64,000 bases of DNA from Paenibacillus dendrobii (GTDB lineage: Bacteria; Bacillota; Bacilli; Paenibacillales; Paenibacillaceae). A model generated the notes under the pieces. That model saw nothing but the letters and a program-made list of their open reading frames with translations. It was not told the origin of the DNA and made no database searches. Shown here in pieces: positions 43,787 through 53,089 of the stretch; the first letter of the stretch is position 1, and each line of letters begins with the position of its first letter. A program made the translations under genes and the position numbers. The stretch lies in the NCBI RefSeq assembly GCF_009807035.1, contig NZ_WUBI01000006.1:1-64000 (forward strand), read 5' to 3'.

Positions 43787-44353
43787 TTAGCGCCGCTTTT
43801 TGCCGGTCGATTTTTTCTTTTTAACGGAACGGGAAGCGGTGTTTTTGCGTTTGCGGTTGGAGGATTTCTTGCGGTTAGACCTTCTTCTTCTCCGGCGCGG
43901 ACGGTAATTATCGTCGTCATCGGCACTATTGGTCTTGCCTTTGCCGAAGAACAGCTTGAACATCGGAGCGACCTGCTGCACGCCGGTCATGACCTTCTGC
44001 ACCTTCCCGATATTATTGACGAGTCCGTCAATGCCGCCGAGCCGGTCGATAATGCCCTTCAGCTCGCCGATGTTGGCGAGGGAGAAGCCGGTTTTGGCTG
44101 CTGCGGCTGCAGGCGCGGTTGCTGCGGTTACTAGCTCGGCTGCTCCGGTTGCCACTTCTGCCCCCGCCAGAGCTTCAGCTCCTGTGAAAGCTTCGGCGCC
44201 CTGGAACGGAACAAGACCCGTGCCGGGGCCGGCGAAGTCGCTATAAGGGATACCCGGATAGGGTGAATAGGATGGGTAAGGGGAGAAAGGGCCGCCGCCG
44301 TTCAGCGAGCGCTGATCGTTCTGGGGCTTGCGGTGATAGTAATGCTCAGGCAT
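43787..44353 (-). CDS. YqfQ/VrrA-like protein with basic C-terminal tail
   Basis: 188 residues. A Pro, Tyr, Gly-rich start (SPYPSYSPYPGIPYSDF) is followed by an Ala, Glu, Gly-rich stretch. A short helical core GGIDGLVNNIGKVQKVMTG with the following VQQVAPMFKLFFGKGK resembles the conserved patch of YqfQ/VrrA proteins. The last 40 residues are almost only Arg, Lys, Ser and Asn, including RPRRRRRRSNRKKS. The protein is probably disordered and nucleic-acid or spore-coat associated; function unknown. ATG 44353 has AAGGAAAG upstream. Family assignment is tentative. Confidence 0.65.
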   Translation of the reverse strand: MPEHYYHRKPQNDQRSLNGGGPFSPYPSYSPYPGIPYSDFAGPGTGLVPFQGAEAFTGAEALAGAEVATGAAELVTAATAPAAAAAKTGFSLANIGELKGIIDRLGGIDGLVNNIGKVQKVMTGVQQVAPMFKLFFGKGKTNSADDDDNYRPRRRRRRSNRKKSSNRKRKNTASRSVKKKKSTGKKRR

Positions 44354-45166
44354 GGATATCACTTTCCTTTTTGGAATGTTTTATTATACTGTATGTGGTA
44401 GGCGAACATAAGGTATAGACGAATGCCCGGAGGACAGGGATAGGAGCGGAATCGGGCGGATACCCAGAAGGTGCAGGAGCGGTAGGAGTGCTTCGGCGCT
44501 GGCCAGAAGAAAAGGCATTCCATACAGGATATGGACCCAGGGGCGACGGGGTTCTTTTGAAGGGGAAAGATAGCGTGTCCAGCGTGCGTCAATAAGCGGG
44601 TTCCGAGTGTACTTACATTTCCTGCTTGTCCCCTTCCCCCATGAGTTCAGCTGTGCAGGCTCCGTTCGGAGGTTTTTAACTCAAGCCGGCCATAGAAATG
44701 ATATGCTTTTATCAGAGTTTATTTGGCATCCTTACAAACGTTCTTGCTGAATATTTTAGTTTATTGTCCATGGGGTCGCAGGGAAATGCGGTGTATTGTA
44801 AAATTACGGTTCCAAATCTATACATTGCTGTCGCACTGAGGTATAATTAAAGCGTTTTCACGAGGAGAAGATGATTCCTGGATTTGACGGCATTCGATTG
44901 CGGGCGCTATCAGACCAGAGGAACAAGAGAGCAAACCGCTTCGGCTCTGGGTTGTCACGTGCTAAGAGCTGCTATTGGCATGCTTCTAAAATGCCTAATT
45001 TTAGCTAAAATGCGAGAATAAGGGCACTCCTCAGAGGCGATGACAGGGGCTCTTATGGCATTGTTATCTTGTGACTCTGTAGTGCGTGAATTCGTTAATG
45101 CTTGAAAAGTCCATACTCGCTCGGGTACAATGAAATTACATAGTAATAGTAGGGGATGATGATTCA
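44354..45166 (+). other. 813-bp region upstream of the TrpR-like gene
   Basis: A perfect palindrome ATTTTAGCTAAAAT lies at 44998-45011, with a small hairpin GGCAT..ATGCC just before it (44977-44995). The promoter for the next gene is at 45102-45131. A 45-codon frame (44871-45008) has AGGAG only 3 bases before its ATG and an unremarkable Arg, Ser-rich product; I do not call it. The rest shows nothing recognisable. Confidence 0.35.
45102..45131 (+). promoter_or_regulatory. Sigma-A promoter of the TrpR-like gene
   Basis: TTGAAA (45102-45107) and TACAAT (45126-45131), 18 bp apart, with transcription start expected about 30 bp before the start codon. Confidence 0.7.
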
Positions 45167-45457
45167 GTGCAACTGAAGAAACTTAATGATAAAAGTATAG
45201 ACCAATTATTCGAAGCGATTTTAACGCTCAAAAGCATTGAAGAATGCTACGTCTTTTTCGACGATCTGTGTACCGTCAATGAAATTCAGTCCCTGTCCCA
45301 GCGTCTGGAGGTTGCGCGTATGCTTGGCAAAGGCAATACGTACAATCAGATTGAAGCCGAGACGGGAGCGAGCACGGCGACCATTTCCCGTGTGAAGCGT
45401 TGTTTGAATTATGGTAACGATGGGTATAAAATGACTTTAGACCGTCTTGGACGATAA
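45167..45457 (+). CDS. TrpR-like HTH regulator, YerC/YecD family
   Basis: 96 residues, all helical. The helix-turn-helix is ARMLGKGNTYNQIEAETGAS then TATISRVKRCLNYG, as in YerC. It is a cytosolic DNA-binding protein of unknown target. It starts with GTG at 45167; GGGG lies about 11 bases upstream. Its end runs into the next gene, so the two may be cotranscribed. Confidence 0.9.
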   Translation: MQLKKLNDKSIDQLFEAILTLKSIEECYVFFDDLCTVNEIQSLSQRLEVARMLGKGNTYNQIEAETGASTATISRVKRCLNYGNDGYKMTLDRLGR

Positions 45458-45458
45458 G

Positions 45459-46226
45459 ATGCGCAAACGGGGCGTGCTAGTCATCAGTCACGGCTCAAGG
45501 GAACAAGCTTGGGTCGATCTGGTCGATAACGCCATTCAACAGCTGCCGCTGCGGGGAAACCTCCCTGTGGCGGCTTCGTTCTTGGAAATTGTGGAAGGAC
45601 GGCTGATTCAGGATGGCCTCGACCTGCTGGAGAGCCAGGGCGTCACGGACATTCTGGTTATTCCGCTGTTCGTCTCCTCGGGGAGTACGCATGTGAATGA
45701 AATCGCATATGCGCTAGGCGTCATTGATGCTCCTTCATTCGAGAGCGACTTGGCGCCATTTCGCGTCCATGCGAATATCACATACGGCTCCCCCATCGAG
45801 CATGGCTCCTATGTGGCCGAGATGATCTGGGACAAGGCGAAGACGGTATCGCGGACTCCGGAGAAGGAAGCGCTGATCCTAATTGGGCATGGCAGCAGCT
45901 ATGACAGCTTCCGCGAGCGCTGGGAGCAGGGACTCGCGAAGCTCGCCGAGCAGGTGCGTGAGCTTGGCGGACTGGCTGAGGCAGACTATGCGCTGCTGCG
46001 GCCGGACACGGTGCGTGCGAAGGTTGAATATTGGCAGAACGAACGCGGAATGCAGGTGATTGCGGCTCCGCTTTTTTTGAGTGAGGGATATTTTATCCGC
46101 GAAGTGATTCCGAAGCGTCTCGAAGGATTAACTTACCGGTATTCCGGAAAGTCACTGCTGCCGCATCCGCTCTTGACCGTATGGATCGATGAACAAATAC
46201 AAGACTGGTTAAGCAGGAAGTTATGA
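45459..46226 (+). CDS. CbiX/SirB-like chelatase-family protein with two CbiX domains
   Basis: 255 residues made of two homologous halves. The first begins RGVLVISHGSREQAWVDL, the second ALILIGHGSSYDSFRERW; both carry the metal-binding His of CbiX/SirB. Relatives insert cobalt, nickel or iron into sirohydrochlorin, but no tetrapyrrole genes are near. I chose ATG 45459; a TTG at 45447 overlapping the previous gene would add four residues. The Shine-Dalgarno sequence is weak (TGGA). Confidence 0.85.
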   Translation: MRKRGVLVISHGSREQAWVDLVDNAIQQLPLRGNLPVAASFLEIVEGRLIQDGLDLLESQGVTDILVIPLFVSSGSTHVNEIAYALGVIDAPSFESDLAPFRVHANITYGSPIEHGSYVAEMIWDKAKTVSRTPEKEALILIGHGSSYDSFRERWEQGLAKLAEQVRELGGLAEADYALLRPDTVRAKVEYWQNERGMQVIAAPLFLSEGYFIREVIPKRLEGLTYRYSGKSLLPHPLLTVWIDEQIQDWLSRKL

Positions 46227-46336
46227 GCTATATTTTGAAGTAACGGGTTCTCATGATTCAGGGCAACCGGATTAGGTGTAAATGCCCTTGATGGCTCTTT
46301 GCTGACTTGCTTGCAGAATATAGCGTTTTGAAATGA

Positions 46337-46381
46337 CATAGAATGAGAGTGAGATGCAAACAAGCTTAGAGTCATTCTATG
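46337..46381 (+). other. Inverted repeat before dgkB
   Basis: CATAGAATGA and TCATTCTATG are perfect 10-bp arms separated by 25 bp. No T tract. Located 83 bp before the dgkB start codon; a regulator site or leader stem-loop. Confidence 0.45.
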
Positions 46382-46463
46382 GGCTAAGAATGGGTTAATG
46401 ACAGACCCAAAGGTTCAATGGATGTCACATGTGCAAATCCTATAAATAGGTGGCGTTTGGTAA

Positions 46464-47345
46464 ATGAAAAGAGCAAGATTGATTTATAATCCCAGCTCAG
46501 GCCGAGAGGAAATGAGACGGCGTCTGCCGGACATTCTCCAGAGGCTCGACCAAGGCGGCATCGAGGCCTCCTGTCATGCGACAACAGGCGAAGGCGATGC
46601 AACCGCGTCCGCCGCGGATGCGGTGGAACGCGGATACGATATGATCATCGCCGCCGGCGGCGATGGTACCCTATATGAAGTCGTGAACGGGATGGCCGGC
46701 AAGGAGAACGTGCCTCCGCTCGGCGTGTTCCCGCTGGGGACCACCAATGATTTTGCCCGCGGACTCGGCATTCCGAGAAGCTGGGAGGATTACTGCGACC
46801 TGGTGATCCGGCAGCAAACCCGTCCGATCGATGTAGGGAAGGCGAATGACCGGTATTTCATCAACATTGCGGGCGGGGGAACCTTAACCGAGCTCACCTA
46901 TGATGTGCCAAGCCGCCTCAAGACCATGATCGGCCAATTGGCCTATTACATCAAAGGCGTGGAGAAAATGGTCAGCCTGTCACCGCAGGAGCTGATCATC
47001 AACGCAGAGGGACAAGAGACGATCCATGACGAGTTCATGCTCTTCCTGATCACGAACACGAACTCGGTCGGCGGCTTCGAAAAATTAGCTCCAGGCGCAC
47101 GGATCGACGACGGCCTCCTCGATGTGATAGCCCTTAAGAAATGCAACCTGGCAGAATTCGTGCGGGTCGTCACCCTCGCGCTTCGCGGCGAGCATCTGAA
47201 CGACAAGAAGGTCGTGTACTTCCGCACGCCTGCGATGGAAGTCACTTCCCCAGGCAAGGTGCTGCTGAACCTCGACGGCGAGCTGGGCGGAACGCTGCCT
47301 GGCCAGTTTTCGGTGCTGCATCAGCATTTGAGGATTTTTGCGTAG
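46464..47345 (+). CDS. dgkB: Diacylglycerol kinase, DgkB type
   Basis: 293 residues. It phosphorylates diacylglycerol left from lipoteichoic acid synthesis. The catalytic domain has ARLIYNPSSGREEMRRR, the nucleotide motif IAAGGDGTLYEVVNGMAG and PLGTTNDFARGLGIPRSW. The C-terminal domain ends in LNLDGELGGTLPGQFSVL. In B. subtilis dgkB lies next to the same RlmCD-type methyltransferase gene, and that neighbourhood is kept here. The ATG has AGGTGG 10 bases upstream. Confidence 0.93.
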   Translation: MKRARLIYNPSSGREEMRRRLPDILQRLDQGGIEASCHATTGEGDATASAADAVERGYDMIIAAGGDGTLYEVVNGMAGKENVPPLGVFPLGTTNDFARGLGIPRSWEDYCDLVIRQQTRPIDVGKANDRYFINIAGGGTLTELTYDVPSRLKTMIGQLAYYIKGVEKMVSLSPQELIINAEGQETIHDEFMLFLITNTNSVGGFEKLAPGARIDDGLLDVIALKKCNLAEFVRVVTLALRGEHLNDKKVVYFRTPAMEVTSPGKVLLNLDGELGGTLPGQFSVLHQHLRIFA

Positions 47346-47920
47346 GTGACAGAAAGGCTGGGGGAGTCGGTTAGACCAGCCACCTAATAGATTAGCCGTA
47401 TGACTTTTTTTCGGTACTGTACACCGAGGGGGATCTATGGTCAGTCAGTAGGATATATATGTTCGGCTTTGGATTCGTGCTGATGTGGTTTTGAGAGAAT
47501 TAGCACCTTTGGACAGTGCTTATAAAGATGTAAAACAACGCGTAAGATAGTAAGACAGAAGTTGCGGTTGAACGACGGCCTATGCGGCCGTTCACCGGTA
47601 CATACCAGCAGTACACGGCAGGTTAAGATGTCCAGGCGCTGTTCATCGGAATCAAGGGTGGAAGCGGGACATCTTATCTTTTTTTTGCGTTGGGGCGATG
47701 TCTGGTATAATAGGATGGATGCAGGGATGGCCCTAGCGTGAAAAGGGTTGGATGGTATTTTGAGAGGTTGTTTTAAGGTATGGATGACGTGTTTCGATAA
47801 GAAACTACGTTAGCGGCTTAGAGCGACGTATTTCTTCGAAAGACGACGTTATTTTTGGACACGGATATGAGAACTTATAAACTTTAAATAAATCAGAAAT
47901 TTTATGAGGAAAGAAGTGAC
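47346..47920 (+). other. dgkB - rlmCD spacer with a possible structured RNA
   Basis: 575 bp without an ORF of quality. About 47560-47687 contains the hairpin ACGGCC-TATGC-GGCCGT, further short complementary segments and finally a terminator. That could be the 3' part of a small RNA or of a long dgkB 3' UTR. The part after the terminator (47690-47900) is plain, with GAGGAAAG as the next gene's ribosome binding site. Confidence 0.35.
47624..47686 (+). terminator. Rho-independent terminator in the dgkB - rlmCD spacer
   Basis: TAAGATGTCC pairs with GGGACATCTTA, followed by ATC and eight T. Confidence 0.75.
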
Positions 47921-49459
47921 ATGAGCAGCATGAACAAGCGACAAAGCCGCCGGAACGCCGGCCGCCGCAGCACGCCTGCGCCGATCACCGGATTGCCGGT
48001 GGCGAAGAACGACGAGGCTGTGATCGAAATTATCGGGATGAATCATGATGGGGAAGGTGTCGGGCGTGCCGAGGGCTACACCCTGTTCGTGGCGGGCGCC
48101 CTTCCTGGCGAAAAGGTGCGCGTGAAGGTGCTGAAGACCAAGAAGCAGTACGGCTACGCCAAGCTGCTGGAGCTGGTCGAAGCTAGCCCCGACCGCATCG
48201 CGGCGCCCTGCCCGATCTACGATCAGTGCGGCGGCTGCCAGCTGCAGCATATGGACTATGCCGCGCAGCTCGCCTGGAAGCGTCAGCTTGTCGTGGACAA
48301 CCTAACGCGGATCGGGAAGCTGCAGGTGGCAGGCGAGCCGGTAGTGCGCGGACCGCAAGCAGCCGATGAGGCGGAAGGTGCAAGCGCTGGTTCGCAAGCA
48401 TCCACAGTCGGAGCGGGCAGCGCCGAGCATGGTATTCAGGTCCATGCCACAGCGGGCATGGCCGAGCCATGGCGCTACCGCAACAAGGCGCAGGTACCGA
48501 TGGGTGTAACCGAAGGCGGCCTCGTAGGCGGCTTCTACGCCCGCGGCAGCCACCGCATCATCGACATGGAAGCCTGCCTGATCCAGCACGAAAGCAACGA
48601 CGAAGTCGTGGCCCGCGTGAAGGCCATCGGCAGGAGGCTCGGCATTTCCGCCTACGACGAGGAGAGCGGCAAAGGCCTGTTGCGCCATGTCGTCGTAAAG
48701 GTTGCCTTCCGTACCGGCGAGATGATGATCGTGCTTGTCACCAATGGGGATAAGATTCCGCATGCGGATGAGTGGGTTCAAGAGATTCAGGCGCAGCTGC
48801 CGTCTGTGGTCAGCATTTGCCAGAACGTGAACACCAAGCAGACCAACGTAATCTTCGGCGATACGACGCGTGTCCTGTGGGGAAGCGAGGTCATTTACGA
48901 TTATATCGGCGATGTGAAATTCGCTATTTCGGCGCGTTCCTTCTATCAAGTGAACCCGGCGCAGACCGAGGTACTGTATGGGAAGACGGTTGAATATGCA
49001 CAATTGACCGGGAAAGAGAACGTTATCGATGCCTACTGCGGTATTGGTACGATCTCGCTGTTCCTGGCGCAGCATGCAGGCAAGGTGTACGGCGTCGAAA
49101 TCGTACCGGAAGCGATCGAAGATGCCCGGCGTAACGCGGAACTGAACGGGATGAATAATGTTACGTTTGAAGTTGGGGCATCTGAGGATGTGATTCCTGC
49201 CTGGAAAGAGCAGGGCATAGAAGCCGATGTCATCGTTGTCGATCCGCCGCGTAAGGGCTGCGATCCGAAGCTACTGGAGACGATTTTAGAGATGAAGCCA
49301 GAGAGGGTTGTATATGTGAGCTGTAATCCTTCTACGCTGGCACGGGATTTGCGGGTGCTGGAGGATGGCGGGTACCGGACGGTGGAAGTGACGCCAGTGG
49401 ATATGTTCCCGCATACGGTGCATGTGGAATCGGTGGCTTGGTTGGTAAGGGTTGGTTGA
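47921..49459 (+). CDS. rlmCD: 23S rRNA uridine-C5 methyltransferase, RlmCD/RlmD type
   Basis: 512 residues. An N-terminal TRAM domain (about 25-85) is followed by the iron-sulfur motif CPIYDQCGGCQLQH. The SAM-binding motif is IDAYCGIGTISLFLA. The catalytic Cys is in VYVSCNPSTLARDL. RlmCD of B. subtilis methylates U747 and U1939 of 23S rRNA. An Ala, Gly, Ser-rich insert of about 40 residues (near 145-185) between the iron-sulfur region and the central domain looks like a flexible extra loop. Good GAGGAAAG site. Confidence 0.92.
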   Translation: MSSMNKRQSRRNAGRRSTPAPITGLPVAKNDEAVIEIIGMNHDGEGVGRAEGYTLFVAGALPGEKVRVKVLKTKKQYGYAKLLELVEASPDRIAAPCPIYDQCGGCQLQHMDYAAQLAWKRQLVVDNLTRIGKLQVAGEPVVRGPQAADEAEGASAGSQASTVGAGSAEHGIQVHATAGMAEPWRYRNKAQVPMGVTEGGLVGGFYARGSHRIIDMEACLIQHESNDEVVARVKAIGRRLGISAYDEESGKGLLRHVVVKVAFRTGEMMIVLVTNGDKIPHADEWVQEIQAQLPSVVSICQNVNTKQTNVIFGDTTRVLWGSEVIYDYIGDVKFAISARSFYQVNPAQTEVLYGKTVEYAQLTGKENVIDAYCGIGTISLFLAQHAGKVYGVEIVPEAIEDARRNAELNGMNNVTFEVGASEDVIPAWKEQGIEADVIVVDPPRKGCDPKLLETILEMKPERVVYVSCNPSTLARDLRVLEDGGYRTVEVTPVDMFPHTVHVESVAWLVRVG

Positions 49460-49503
49460 GAAAAATAAATAAAGTCTTCTCAATAACCAAAAAATTCCTT
49501 ATG

Positions 49504-49553
49504 AGCTGAGTGAAAAGCAGGAATCCCTCCTGTTTTTTCACTCAGCTTTTTTT
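49504..49553. terminator. Bidirectional terminator, rlmCD / lpl-type operon end
   Basis: AGCTGAGTGAAAA pairs with TTTTTCACTCAGCT around CAGG..CCTG, followed by seven T. On the minus strand it lies 50 bp beyond the oxidoreductase stop. Confidence 0.9.
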
Positions 49554-49602
49554 GTCATCAGGATTATAAGGAACTCATCATATCTATCCATTATCGTGTC
49601 AT

Positions 49603-50817
49603 TTATAAAGTAACAGGATAAAATTGATCACTTTCGGAAGACTCTTTGGCTTGCAGACATACAAGAGCACTGCGGATGCCATCTTTCAGCGGCGCTACAG
49701 ATTCGGTAGTTCTGCCTTGCATCAGATGCACAAAATTGCGCATGAGTACAATATCACCGCCACCATGACGCGAACCTTGATCATCAAGACGCACGACGGT
49801 TACTTTATCACTCATATGGTCAAATATTTTGATTTCATTCGTGACGAAATCGAATTCCACGGTGCCTTTGTAGCCGTACAGCCTTGCACCACGTCGTCCA
49901 GCACCTTTGCGCGCAAAGAGGTTCTGCGAATACATGACGTGCATACCGCTCGCGTATTTCACAATCATGCTGCCGGAGTCTTCATTTCCGGTATCTACCG
50001 CAAAACCGCAATAATCGCTGCGCGGAGTGTCATTGCGCAAATGGATGATATTGTACGTGCTGTCCATGCAGGTTTCCCATTTGTCGCATTCGCTGCAGCG
50101 CAGGCCGGCGGGCATATCGCCTTTGTAAATCTGTTTGGACTTCATGGCGCAAACTTTTACAGGTTCTTCACTGAGCAGATAGTTGAGAACATCGATATCG
50201 TGTGTGGCCTTTTGCAGGAAAAGTCCGTGTGAAACGGATTCATCCCGGTACCAGTCGTGGAAATATACAAAGCCATAGGTTACATCGTTAAATGCCTGTA
50301 CATGCTCTACCTTGCCAATCGTGCCGGCATCCAGAATGCGTTTTACTTCCAGGACCAGCGGCGTGACACGCAGCGGAAAAGAAACAACTGTAGGAGCTGT
50401 TGCTTTCGCTTCGCACTCGGCAAGCGTTCTCAAATCCTCCATCGAAGTAGCCACCGGTTTTTCCAAAAACAGCGGCAGGTTGCGATTCAGCACCTTTTGA
50501 GCGAAATAAGTATGCGTGTTGCAGTTCGTGCCAACGATCACGCCGTCCAGCTTCTCTTTGTCCAGCATTTCGTCTGCATCCGTATAAAAATGAATAGAAT
50601 CTGGATTCATCTCGCAGCTGCGCATCAGTCCGTCGATTTTATCGATTTCCATGTTGTGCATCGTTTCTTTGGAAACATCTTTTTTCATCAGAGCTTGCAC
50701 ACGCTCGGGGTTGGTATCCGCTACGGCCTTGATCGAGACTTCATAAGGCAGCGCGAACAAATCATCCATCAGCATGTCGATCCGTACGCCATATCCGATA
50801 ATACCAATATTTAACAT
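49603..50817 (-). CDS. Gfo/Idh/MocA family oxidoreductase
   Basis: 404 residues. The Rossmann motif is IGIIGYGVRIDMLMDDL. The sugar-binding motif LPLFLEKPVATSMEDLRT carries the family E-K-P. A Cys cluster LRCSECDKWETC in the C-terminal domain is of the type seen in many family members. It oxidises or reduces a sugar or sugar acid with NAD(P). It is the last gene of the lpl-type operon, 15 bp after the hydrolase-like gene, so it probably acts on the sugar released there. Confidence 0.9.
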   Translation of the reverse strand: MLNIGIIGYGVRIDMLMDDLFALPYEVSIKAVADTNPERVQALMKKDVSKETMHNMEIDKIDGLMRSCEMNPDSIHFYTDADEMLDKEKLDGVIVGTNCNTHTYFAQKVLNRNLPLFLEKPVATSMEDLRTLAECEAKATAPTVVSFPLRVTPLVLEVKRILDAGTIGKVEHVQAFNDVTYGFVYFHDWYRDESVSHGLFLQKATHDIDVLNYLLSEEPVKVCAMKSKQIYKGDMPAGLRCSECDKWETCMDSTYNIIHLRNDTPRSDYCGFAVDTGNEDSGSMIVKYASGMHVMYSQNLFARKGAGRRGARLYGYKGTVEFDFVTNEIKIFDHMSDKVTVVRLDDQGSRHGGGDIVLMRNFVHLMQGRTTESVAPLKDGIRSALVCLQAKESSESDQFYPVTL

Positions 50818-50832
50818 ATGTAAATCCTCCTG

Positions 50833-53055
50833 CTATTTTCTGAGTTCAATTTGTACACGTTCTCCAGCTGAAAGGAGGACCGTTTTCATACTTTCAAAGT
50901 AATTGTGGGTCACATGCTTTGTGTTGGTACGTTCGTCCGCAAGCAGCGTGACCGTTGTGTTGTATGCTGTAGGATTATACATTTCCAGCAAGACAGAGTC
51001 TGCATTCCACTGGGTAACCAAGCATTCCACATGGTCAAATACCTGCAATGTGCGGCTTTCGAAATCCACATAGACGCCGGGAACTTCCACAAAGGTAAGC
51101 AGCATGGAAACTTCCGGCCAGTTGGAACCATAGAGGAATTCCCCAACGGTTTCCTTGCCTTCCCAGTCGCTTGTTTGCACGCGCTCGTTCATATAGCCGG
51201 CAGGCAAATATTTCTTCTCGAGGGTAAGTTCCGGATTTTCTGCCAGAGATACATACTGCGGTAAACTGTGTGCAATAGCATGTAGATCCCTTAGATATTT
51301 TGCATCGCCTGTAAAGCGATACAGTTTGAGAAGACTGTTGCCTGAAAGCGTGCAAATGCCCGGCGCAGAGTGCTTGTTCTGTGCGTTGGCAAATACCGTA
51401 CCGCTGCTGTGAACGCCACGCTTCGCTGCTGTACTGTGCGCAGGAAACACAAAGTCATAGCTCATGACCCACGTCATGGCAATCTCGCAGGTTTCTTCTG
51501 CATAAGAAAGCCAAATGCTCCTTTGGGTCGTTTCATACAGCTGCACATAGCTTTCCAGCATAGCGAACGCCGCCTCGCTGTCCGGCGCTTGACAGATCTC
51601 CCCTGGACAGCCGTTCAGCATGCCTTTTTTTACATAGTTGTTGTAATAGTACTCACCGAGCCGCTCTGCAACATCGAGATATTCCGTACACTGAAAATAT
51701 TCGCTTGCGAGTGCCAGTGCACCTACAGCCATACAGGCTCCGGCTGAATTACCTATCACAATTTCTTCTGTAGCCATATCAATAAACTGTCCGAGCTGCC
51801 CGTATTGTTGGAACAATCGTACAAATGCATCACAAAGGGCTTTTACAGGCTGCTCAAATAAGGTCGTGGAATGGTCGTGATCCGAAAGCCAAAATAGTTG
51901 TTTCAGCACAAAATAAAGCAAATCGGCATTTTTTCGGACGAGCAAAATGGTGTCAGGGTTACTGTCGCCGCCGTCACCAACAAATTTTCCGTTTCCATAC
52001 ATGCCAAACACCCATCCGCTGGGATGCTGCAAGCGTGAAAAAACAAAGCGGAGTGTAGAAAGTGCGCGCTGCCGTGCCTCGGATGTATCTTCCAGCAAAA
52101 ACGGATAACTGTTGATACCCCCGCCAATCCAGCCCGCCTGCCAACACTGCTGGGGTATGTTCCAGTCGGTTCCTACAGAGTAATATCCTTCTTCCGTAAA
52201 GTTTTCTCTACGGTACTTTTCTTTGATGCTTGTATACGCCTTATAAAACGGTACATTATTAAAATTCGCCGGGTTTTCCAACGTTGTTTTTGCGCCGTTT
52301 ACCAGCTTAAAAAAGTCCGGTAAAGATATTGGATTCCAATGAAAAACACAGGCAGTCAGAGTAAGAGTGTCACCTTGTTTAAAAAAAGCGCCGGTATCGT
52401 GCGAAGGAGCAGAGGCATCCGGACGAAAACCTTTCCCGTCCTGTTGATCCCCAAAGAAATATGCGTTAGTTTCGCGTACTCCCGGAACAGAAAGCACAAA
52501 AGAAGCTTTGCCATCGTTTTGATTTTCATCAACGGTAAAGCCTGTATAATAATCGCCGCATCGGTGCTCTCCCAAAAGAACAGAACCGGATTGGCCGTTA
52601 AAATCATAGAACCCGCATAAAGGGGATGCCATGTCCCCAGCAAGTAAGGAAATTTGTGATTTTTTCTTCTCCATATCCAGATGAGGAATGCTGGTAATGA
52701 CTTCGGCATCCGAAAAAGTGCAAATTTCCGCAGGTTGATAATAAGGCGGGTACGTTAGAGGTAAGCTTACAAAACGATTGCCGTTATAAACCGCACCGGG
52801 CATCAGCACATAGTGGCTTTTATCCCATTGCTCCGCTTCCATAGAAAATGAAAAATTCATCGGATAGGTCGTGTCTTCATTGAAAGTCAAGGTAATATCC
52901 AATCGTAGTCCATGCGGAAGTTGCTGCGTTGTGATCCATGCATGACATGGGAACTGCGAAAAAATATACTGGTTGTTCTCCAAATTCACACAAATGTTCT
53001 CAACGTCTAACACATCACTGCCAGTGAAAGATTTACATACAAGAGAATAGCGCAT
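50833..53055 (-). CDS. Putative (alpha/alpha)-barrel glycoside hydrolase, unclassified
   Basis: 740 residues, no signal peptide, so probably cytosolic. The first 270 residues are beta-rich, like the N-terminal domain of many alpha/alpha-toroid enzymes. From about 290 to 620 helical repeats carry aromatic and acidic residues: DWNIPQQCWQAGWIGGGIN, GNGKFVGDGGDSNPDT, NSAGACMAVGALALA, and GCPGEICQAPDSEAAF. These look like the cleft of a toroidal hydrolase or lyase. A beta domain closes the C-terminus. I cannot assign a CAZy family. The start ATG 53055 follows AGAGGAAC; the frame from 53169 has no site. Confidence 0.7.
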   Translation of the reverse strand: MRYSLVCKSFTGSDVLDVENICVNLENNQYIFSQFPCHAWITTQQLPHGLRLDITLTFNEDTTYPMNFSFSMEAEQWDKSHYVLMPGAVYNGNRFVSLPLTYPPYYQPAEICTFSDAEVITSIPHLDMEKKKSQISLLAGDMASPLCGFYDFNGQSGSVLLGEHRCGDYYTGFTVDENQNDGKASFVLSVPGVRETNAYFFGDQQDGKGFRPDASAPSHDTGAFFKQGDTLTLTACVFHWNPISLPDFFKLVNGAKTTLENPANFNNVPFYKAYTSIKEKYRRENFTEEGYYSVGTDWNIPQQCWQAGWIGGGINSYPFLLEDTSEARQRALSTLRFVFSRLQHPSGWVFGMYGNGKFVGDGGDSNPDTILLVRKNADLLYFVLKQLFWLSDHDHSTTLFEQPVKALCDAFVRLFQQYGQLGQFIDMATEEIVIGNSAGACMAVGALALASEYFQCTEYLDVAERLGEYYYNNYVKKGMLNGCPGEICQAPDSEAAFAMLESYVQLYETTQRSIWLSYAEETCEIAMTWVMSYDFVFPAHSTAAKRGVHSSGTVFANAQNKHSAPGICTLSGNSLLKLYRFTGDAKYLRDLHAIAHSLPQYVSLAENPELTLEKKYLPAGYMNERVQTSDWEGKETVGEFLYGSNWPEVSMLLTFVEVPGVYVDFESRTLQVFDHVECLVTQWNADSVLLEMYNPTAYNTTVTLLADERTNTKHVTHNYFESMKTVLLSAGERVQIELRK

Positions 53056-53089
53056 GTTGAGTTCCTCTCTTTTGGGCTTATTAATATAG

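Noticed and set aside
44871..45008. 45-codon frame with AGGAG before an ATG
   Set aside because: Spacing is only about 3 bases, the product is Arg, Ser-rich without recognisable features, and its end falls in a palindrome; too weak to call.
47650..47670. AAGGGTGGAAGCGGGA resembles the T-box core AGGGTGGnACCGCG
   Set aside because: The ACCGCG part is missing, no stem I or specifier loop can be built upstream, and the next gene is an rRNA methyltransferase rather than an amino-acid gene.
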